Shown here: positions 14,111 to 18,240 of the stretch, one piece after another
Layout: each line of letters opens with the position of its first letter
Numbering within the stretch: position 1 is the first letter of the stretch
From: Motiliproteus sp963974645
Lineage (GTDB): Bacteria > Pseudomonadota > Gammaproteobacteria > Pseudomonadales > Balneatricaceae
DNA: 18,240 nt
Assembly: GCA_963974645.1 (NCBI GenBank)
Contig: CAXBEA010000079.1
Span: forward strand, 1 to 18,240
Direction: 5' to 3'
Notes under the pieces: model-generated
Database searches by the model: none
What the model was told of the DNA's origin: nothing
The model's input: only the letters and a program-made list of their open reading frames with translations
Program-made: the position numbers and the translations under genes

Positions 14111-15379
14111 ATGGCTGCTCTCCGGCTTCCCTTCCATTACGGCTGGATCATGGTGATCGCGGGCATTCTCACTCTTTTTTCCTGTTTGGGGTTGGGTCGC
14201 TTTGCGCTGGGAATGTTACTCCCCGCAATGGGAGGGAACCTTGAACTGAGCTACGCCCAGATGGGCTATATCAGTACCGGAAACTTCATCGGTTATTTGT
14301 TGGCCGTACTGATCAGCGGCCGCCTCAGCCGCCTGCTGGGTGCCCGGCAGATGATTTTCTGGGGGCTGATGATGGTGGGGGGCTCAATGGTGTTAGTCAG
14401 TCAGAGTCACAATTTTTTACCACTGCTGTTCTTATACCTGATCACGGGTATAGGCACTGGCGCTGCCAATATTTCAGTGATGGGGCTGGTCGGCCACTGG
14501 TTCGCGCCTCAATATCGGGGACGAGCGGCCGGTAGCATGATTATCGGCAATGGTCTCGGTATCGTATGTAGTGGCTTACTGATCCCCTGGTTCAACGCCC
14601 AATGGGGGGATGCGGGGTGGCGCGTCAGCTGGTTCAGCTTTGGGGTGCTGGTGATCGTGATTGGCTTGCTTTGTAGCTTGCTGTTACGCAACGACCCTGC
14701 AGAGGTGGGCTTAAAACCCTTGGGATGCGACAAAAACAACGGCAACCCAAAACCCGTCTCCAAACCAGCCGAGATCCTTCAGCGGCCTCTAGTGCTTCAT
14801 CTTGGCTGCATCTACTTTTTGTTCGGTTTTTCCTACGTTATCTATGTGACCTTTATCGTCACCACCTTGATACAGGAATATGGATTCTCCGAGTCAGTAG
14901 CGGGATGGTTTTGGATCGCCATTGGGCTGCTGAGCATGCTGTCCGGCCCTTTATTCGGCACTCTTTCGGATCGACTGGGGCGTAAGACCGGTATGATTTT
15001 GGTCTTTACACTGCATTCATTGGCCTATTTACTGGCTGCATCGGGGCTGAGTCAATCCACGCTATTTCTATCTATCGCGTTGTTTGGAATCGCGGCTTTT
15101 AGCATTCCTGCCATAATCGCGGCCACCATCAGCGATCTATTCGAGCCTTCGCGTGCGGCGTCTATATTCGGCTATGTCACTTTCTTTTTCGGCATTGGGC
15201 AAATCACCGGCCCCTCCCTCGCAGGCTTGCTGGCAGAGCAGAGCGGTAGCTTTTCAGGAAGTTACTTAATGGCAGCGACGATGAGTGCACTGGCCATCGT
15301 TTTAACCCTGTTTTTGGATAGGAGCACTCACACTCAGAGACCGGTTGGGAGCAATACCCTCCGTATGGCCAACCGCTGA
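14111..15379 (+). CDS. MFS transporter, YbfB/YjiJ-like
   Basis: This is a major facilitator protein with twelve predicted membrane segments. It shows the FHYGWIMVIAGILTLFSCLG start, LGRFALGMLLPAM, an MGYISTGNFIGYLLAVLISG segment, the loop GRLSRLLGARQ, and in the second half SGPLFGTLSDRLGRKTG, the MFS loop motif. The LGRFALGMLLPxM signature is typical of the YbfB/YjiJ branch. The substrate is unknown; this branch is mostly uncharacterised. I prefer the ATG at 14111 (MAALRLPFHYGW) because AAGAG lies ten bases upstream; the in-frame ATG at 14102 is too close to it. It follows the LysE gene by about 65 bases and may share its transcript. Confidence 0.9.
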   Translation: MAALRLPFHYGWIMVIAGILTLFSCLGLGRFALGMLLPAMGGNLELSYAQMGYISTGNFIGYLLAVLISGRLSRLLGARQMIFWGLMMVGGSMVLVSQSHNFLPLLFLYLITGIGTGAANISVMGLVGHWFAPQYRGRAAGSMIIGNGLGIVCSGLLIPWFNAQWGDAGWRVSWFSFGVLVIVIGLLCSLLLRNDPAEVGLKPLGCDKNNGNPKPVSKPAEILQRPLVLHLGCIYFLFGFSYVIYVTFIVTTLIQEYGFSESVAGWFWIAIGLLSMLSGPLFGTLSDRLGRKTGMILVFTLHSLAYLLAASGLSQSTLFLSIALFGIAAFSIPAIIAATISDLFEPSRAASIFGYVTFFFGIGQITGPSLAGLLAEQSGSFSGSYLMAATMSALAIVLTLFLDRSTHTQRPVGSNTLRMANR

Positions 15380-15494
15380 GGAGCAAGGCCATGAATGATT
15401 CCATCAACAGCTGCGCCGGAGTCAGGGCTAATGTTAATGTTCGCTCCTGGTAATCAGGCCCGTAACTGGTCACTGACGCTGCTACACTGAAACC

Positions 15495-15668
15495 ATGACC
15501 ACCTTGGACAAGCGCGTGGCGGAGCAAACGAAAACCGAGTAGAGAATACTGCTCAATACCAACAGCTACGACAACCATATCGTCAAGTTCAAACCGGTAC
15601 TTGTGATCGGCGAGAGGGATGTGGATCGATTGATCAACGCGCTGGATCAGGTGTTCGGCACGCACTAA
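15495..15668 (+). pseudogene. C-terminal relic of a class III PLP aminotransferase with a nonsense codon
   Basis: From 15495 the frame reads MTTLDKRVAEQTKTE, then a TAG at 15540-15542, then RILLNTNSYDNHIVKFKP and VLVIGERDVDRLINALDQVF to TAA at 15666-15668. The second part matches the C-terminus of class III aminotransferases, which commonly end RGILxxTxGxxxNVLKFKPPL followed by a xxDxDxLxxxLDEVL helix. The PLP domain is missing; nothing aminotransferase-like lies between the MFS stop at 15379 and 15495. The TAG could be a CAG-to-TAG change, since Gln would suit the alignment. It ends 23 bases before gabD, the usual place of a GABA- or amine-type aminotransferase gene. Confidence 0.7.
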
Positions 15669-15691
15669 CTTATTCCCGGAGATAAACGACA

Positions 15692-17155
15692 ATGACACTG
15701 CAACTGAACGATTCCAGCCTGCTCAAGACCCAGGCCTATATCGATGGAAACTGGATTGACGCTGCTGATAGCGCCACCCTAGCGGTCACTAATCCAGCCA
15801 ATGGAGCCCTTGTAGCCCAGGTTGCCAAGGTCGGCGCTACTGAGACCGAACAAGCTATCGCCGCCGCCGAGCAGGCGATGAAAAGCTGGCGTCGGCAACC
15901 TGCCAAGACGCGCGCTAACCTGCTGCGCCGCTGGTTCGAGCTGATCATGGCCAATCAGGAAGATCTGGCTCGCATCCTTACCGCCGAGCAGGGCAAGGTA
16001 TTAGCCGAGGCACGGGGCGAGATCGCCTACGGCGCCGCCTATATCGAGTGGTTCGCCGAAGAGGCCAAACGGGTCTACGGCGATACCATTCCAGCACCTT
16101 CCAACGACAAGCGGCTGGTCTGCATCAAGCAGCCGGTGGGTGTGGTCGCCGCCATCACTCCCTGGAACTTTCCCAACGCGATGCTGACCCGCAAGATCGC
16201 CCCGGCGTTGGCTGCCGGTTGCACCGTGGTGTGCAAACCTGCCTCCGAAACGCCACTGTCTGCACTAGCACTGGCGGAGCTGGCAGCGCGTGCCGGGATT
16301 CCCGCCGGGGTGATCAACGTGGTGGTGGGTTCGTCGCGCGATATCGGCGCCGTCCTGACCCAAAGCCCGGTGGTACGCAAACTGACGTTTACCGGCTCCA
16401 CTCCGGTGGGCAAGGTGTTGGTAGAGCAGTGTGCCGCGACCCTGAAAAAGACCTCGATGGAACTGGGAGGCAACGCACCTTTTATCGTTTTCGACGATGC
16501 CGATCTGGACGCTGCAATTGAGGGTCTGATGGCCTCCAAATACCGCAACAGCGGCCAGACCTGCGTCTGTACTAACCGGGTGTTTATCCAGGATGGAATC
16601 TACGATGCCTTCGTCACCAAGTTGGTCGACCGAGTCGGCAAACTAACGCTCGGAGAGGGTACTGCCGACAGGGTGACCAACGGCCCCCTGATCAACGAGA
16701 AAGCGGCTGAGGATGTGGATCGACTGGTACAGGCCTCCGTTGCAGCCGGGGCAAAAGTGCTGCTGGGTGGTCAGCGCAGCGAACTGGGCCAGTGCTTTTA
16801 TCCGCCCACCATCCTGACCGGTGTCAGCAACGACATGCCGGTAGCCCGCGATGAGATCTTCGGCCCGGTGGCGCCGCTGATCCGCTTCGACACCGAAGAG
16901 GCGGTGATCGCCATGGCCAACGATACCAACGTGGGCCTGGCCGCTTATTTTTACTCACGCGATATCGGCCGCGTCTGGCGACTGTCCGAAGAACTGGAGT
17001 ACGGCATCGTCGGTATCAACGAGGGGATTATCTCCAACGAGATGGCGCCCTTTGGTGGGGTCAAGGAATCGGGATCGGGCCGCGAAGGCTCCAAGTACGG
17101 CCTCGACGATTACCTGGAGATCAAATACCTGTGCATGGGCGGTCTAGATCGTTGA
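15692..17155 (+). CDS. gabD: Succinate-semialdehyde dehydrogenase (NAD(P)+), GabD type
   Basis: The 487-residue aldehyde dehydrogenase oxidises succinate semialdehyde to succinate, the last step of GABA breakdown feeding the TCA cycle. Conserved residues are present: Asn159 in TPWNFPNAM, Lys182 in VCKPASETP, the FTGSTPVGK loop near 233-241, Glu257 in MELGGNAPF, and catalytic Cys291 in NSGQTCVCTNR. The second Cys two residues later is also typical of GabD. EGIISNEMAPFGGVKESGSG near the C-terminus matches the substrate-loop region. The ATG is preceded by GGAG about ten bases upstream. Its codons are noticeably richer in G/C at third positions than those of ycjX or the pterin dehydratase. It probably formed an operon with the aminotransferase whose relic lies just upstream; glutarate semialdehyde is an alternative substrate. 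Confidence 0.93.
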   Translation: MTLQLNDSSLLKTQAYIDGNWIDAADSATLAVTNPANGALVAQVAKVGATETEQAIAAAEQAMKSWRRQPAKTRANLLRRWFELIMANQEDLARILTAEQGKVLAEARGEIAYGAAYIEWFAEEAKRVYGDTIPAPSNDKRLVCIKQPVGVVAAITPWNFPNAMLTRKIAPALAAGCTVVCKPASETPLSALALAELAARAGIPAGVINVVVGSSRDIGAVLTQSPVVRKLTFTGSTPVGKVLVEQCAATLKKTSMELGGNAPFIVFDDADLDAAIEGLMASKYRNSGQTCVCTNRVFIQDGIYDAFVTKLVDRVGKLTLGEGTADRVTNGPLINEKAAEDVDRLVQASVAAGAKVLLGGQRSELGQCFYPPTILTGVSNDMPVARDEIFGPVAPLIRFDTEEAVIAMANDTNVGLAAYFYSRDIGRVWRLSEELEYGIVGINEGIISNEMAPFGGVKESGSGREGSKYGLDDYLEIKYLCMGGLDR

Positions 17156-17169
17156 GTAGATTTGGGGGT

Positions 17170-17202
17170 TTGAGCGCCTTTATTCAACACCCTAGTGTGC
17201 GA
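17170..17202. repeat. Dispersed 33-bp repeat, copy 2
   Basis: It matches 2181-2213 at 27 of 33 positions in the same orientation, with a conserved TTGAGC and CTTTATTCAA core. It starts 15 bases after the gabD stop. As in copy 1, its ACCC can pair with a nearby GGGT (17209-17212). Confidence 0.45.
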
Positions 17203-17252
17203 CTATCTGGGTAAAGCGCCTCGAATCCGGGCATTTACGTATACCCTCGCTC

Positions 17253-17284
17253 TGTTCTGGTTGAATACTGTTCTGGTTGAAAAC
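17253..17284. repeat. Tandem 16-bp direct repeat
   Basis: TGTTCTGGTTGAATAC (17253-17268) is followed at once by TGTTCTGGTTGAAAAC (17269-17284), identical at 15 of 16 positions. It lies in the gabD-pterin dehydratase intergenic region, directly before a possible IS3-type end. It could be a replication-slippage duplication or a paired binding site. Confidence 0.6.
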
Positions 17285-17334
17285 ACCGGACACATTAATG
17301 AGAGACAATAACCGTCAATCATTGGAGTGTCGTC

Positions 17335-17430
17335 ATGGGACAGAAACGCAACTACAAGGGGTCGTGTGAGACACTCGGAGGCACTGCAAATTTCTATACT
17401 CTGGTAGCGAAGGCTATCAGAGATAATTAA
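17335..17430 (+). CDS. 31-codon ORF, IS3 orfA relic or leader peptide
   Basis: The ATG at 17335 is preceded by GGAG eight bases upstream and opens MGQKRNYKGSCETLGGTANF and onwards, ending in TAA at 17428-17430, nine bases before the pterin dehydratase ATG. MGQKRNYK resembles the first residues of some IS3-family OrfA proteins. The upstream TGAAAACACCGGACAC (17278-17293) resembles IS3 left ends, which commonly start TG and include a GGACAC. After about eight codons the similarity stops, so if it is an IS it is badly truncated. The alternative is a small leader ORF for the downstream gene, which its spacing would also allow. Confidence 0.35.
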   Translation: MGQKRNYKGSCETLGGTANFYTLVAKAIRDN

Positions 17431-17439
17431 GAGGCTTGT

Positions 17440-17751
17440 ATGAAACTAAGCAAGTTAAGTAGCAACGATGTGAATGGTTCGTTGGCTGATCTTAATCTAA
17501 CCAATACTGTCAAATGGTATTTGGAAGATGGCAAGTTAACTAAAATATTTAAATTCAATGATTTTAACTTAGCATTTGGATTTATGACCCTGTGTGCTCT
17601 ATATGCCGAAAAAGCCAACCATCACCCTGAGTGGTTTAATCTATATAACAGAGTTAAAGTGCAACTAACAACACATGATGTTTTAGGTATCTCTTACAAG
17701 GATTTTGAATTGGCAAATAAAATGGATTATTTTGAGCGCATAATCCAATAA
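17440..17751 (+). CDS. phhB: Pterin-4a-carbinolamine dehydratase
   Basis: The 103-residue protein is the normal length for PhhB/PCD. This enzyme dehydrates 4a-hydroxytetrahydrobiopterin, recycling the cofactor used by phenylalanine hydroxylase. The family core is visible: WYLEDGKLTKIFKFNDF, FGFMTLCALYAEKANHHPEW (catalytic His61-His62-Pro63), then FNLYNRVKVQLTTHD with the third His at 79, and a C-terminal ISYKDFELANKMD. AAGAGG lies five bases before the ATG. No phenylalanine hydroxylase gene is beside it, so its partner is elsewhere or it serves another pterin pathway. The gene is markedly AT-rich compared with gabD and most of the window, which suggests separate ancestry or transfer. The symbol reflects the family. 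Confidence 0.9.
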   Translation: MKLSKLSSNDVNGSLADLNLTNTVKWYLEDGKLTKIFKFNDFNLAFGFMTLCALYAEKANHHPEWFNLYNRVKVQLTTHDVLGISYKDFELANKMDYFERIIQ

Positions 17752-17935
17752 ATTAATGCGGTAGTTGCGTTGTCACGGGTGGGAGAGTCACTCATGCCGA
17801 TGTGTTAAAAGAGTTATATTTACAAGGGTTCTTCGAATTTTTAAATTTAACATCGTTTTACAAAGCTAACAGCAGAGCTGATTTGAATAATAAGTCTGAC
17901 ATATTTTGCTGAAATGATCCGCACTGTTTTGTAAG

Positions 17936-18240
17936 TCAATCGGGGATGTCACTGGCGGACCTGTTTTTGCGGATCTGCTTGTCCAGATACATCCGTTTAT
18001 CGGCGTCATTTATTAGTGACGCCACTGTATCTTCGCCTGACATCCGCTCGGTTGGGTAGGTCACCGCTCCGAAACTGAAGCCTAACGGAACGTGCCGCTC
18101 CTCAATGTGTTGTATCTTTTCCAGTCGAGACCTGACTTCGGCCATTTTATCCATGGCTTGTTTCTCATTGCAGTCAGGGAAGACAATAACCTGAATCAGT
18201 GACTCCGTCGGCGCGACAGCGCCAGATCTGTTAATTCCGG
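17936..18240 (-). CDS. GGDEF-domain protein, degenerate active site (5' partial)
   Basis: The minus-strand frame is open to the window edge; the ATG at 18154 is internal. The C-terminal part is clearly GGDEF-like: VIVFPDCNEKQAMDKM, then helix AEVRSRLEKI, then LGFSFGAVTYPTE, and finally VASLINDADKRMYLDKQIRK, the DADxxMYxxK signature helix. The segment where RxGGDEF is expected reads RSGAVAPTESLIQVIVF, so the GGDEF motif appears as APTES (18200-18214). Loss of both Gly and the Asp would abolish diguanylate cyclase activity, so this copy may act as a c-di-GMP effector, scaffold or protein-interaction domain, or be decaying. N-terminal sensor domains lie outside the window. The gene converges with the pterin dehydratase across about 180 AT-rich bases where I see no other gene. 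Confidence 0.8.
   Translation of the reverse strand, partial: GINRSGAVAPTESLIQVIVFPDCNEKQAMDKMAEVRSRLEKIQHIEERHVPLGFSFGAVTYPTERMSGEDTVASLINDADKRMYLDKQIRKNRSASDIPD

Noticed and set aside
15204..15698. 164-codon minus-strand ORF over the MFS end and the gabD start
   Set aside because: It is antisense to the MFS 3' end and the aminotransferase relic, both of which have recognisable protein similarity in the other strand.
16048..16548. Two 157-codon ORFs in gabD, one in another plus frame and one antisense
   Set aside because: They lie wholly within the well-conserved gabD frame and have biased compositions typical of frame shadows in GC-leaning DNA.

Overview
The window looks like part of the chromosome of a gammaproteobacterium, probably a marine or environmental Oceanospirillales- or Pseudomonadales-like organism. 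This is an inference from the YcjX-YcjF pair, CcoG, RarD, TerB-like and GabD proteins and a roughly balanced base composition. I saw no rRNA, tRNA or CRISPR array, and no phage genes or complete insertion sequence.

Layout. The left edge cuts a FixJ/LuxR-type response regulator (+), which converges on a RarD-like EamA transporter (-) and a secreted DUF302 protein (-). A gene-poor stretch follows with an unrecognised, probably frameshifted gene and a TerB-like gene (+). A MocR-type regulator (-) and the cytochrome oxidase assembly protein CcoG (+) then diverge from a compact control region. That region holds a duplicated 11-bp sequence and a possible 30-codon leader ORF. Next comes a 263-bp non-coding mobile element of IS5 type with a CTAA target duplication, then ycjX and ycjF, which overlap by four bases. 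After a decayed gene fragment, a sodium/calcium antiporter and a membrane-anchored HSL-family esterase lie on the minus strand. The esterase is divergent from a LysR regulator. The plus strand continues with LysR, a LysE-type exporter, a YbfB/YjiJ-like MFS transporter, the relic C-terminus of a class III aminotransferase, and gabD. The right end is AT-rich. It carries a 16-bp tandem repeat, a possible IS3 orfA relic or leader ORF, a pterin-4a-carbinolamine dehydratase, and the C-terminal half of a GGDEF protein whose signature motif is degenerate.

How the genes work together. The clearest functional unit is ycjX-ycjF, a translationally coupled envelope-stress pair. The aminotransferase relic plus gabD look like a former amine or GABA catabolic operon that has lost its first enzyme. 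The LysR, LysE and MFS genes beside it may form an import/export and control module, but nothing in the sequence fixes the substrate. I found no convincing new multi-gene system. The most unusual signals are the mocR/ccoG control region, the doubly hairpinned IS5-type mini-element, the aminotransferase relic and the degenerate GGDEF site.
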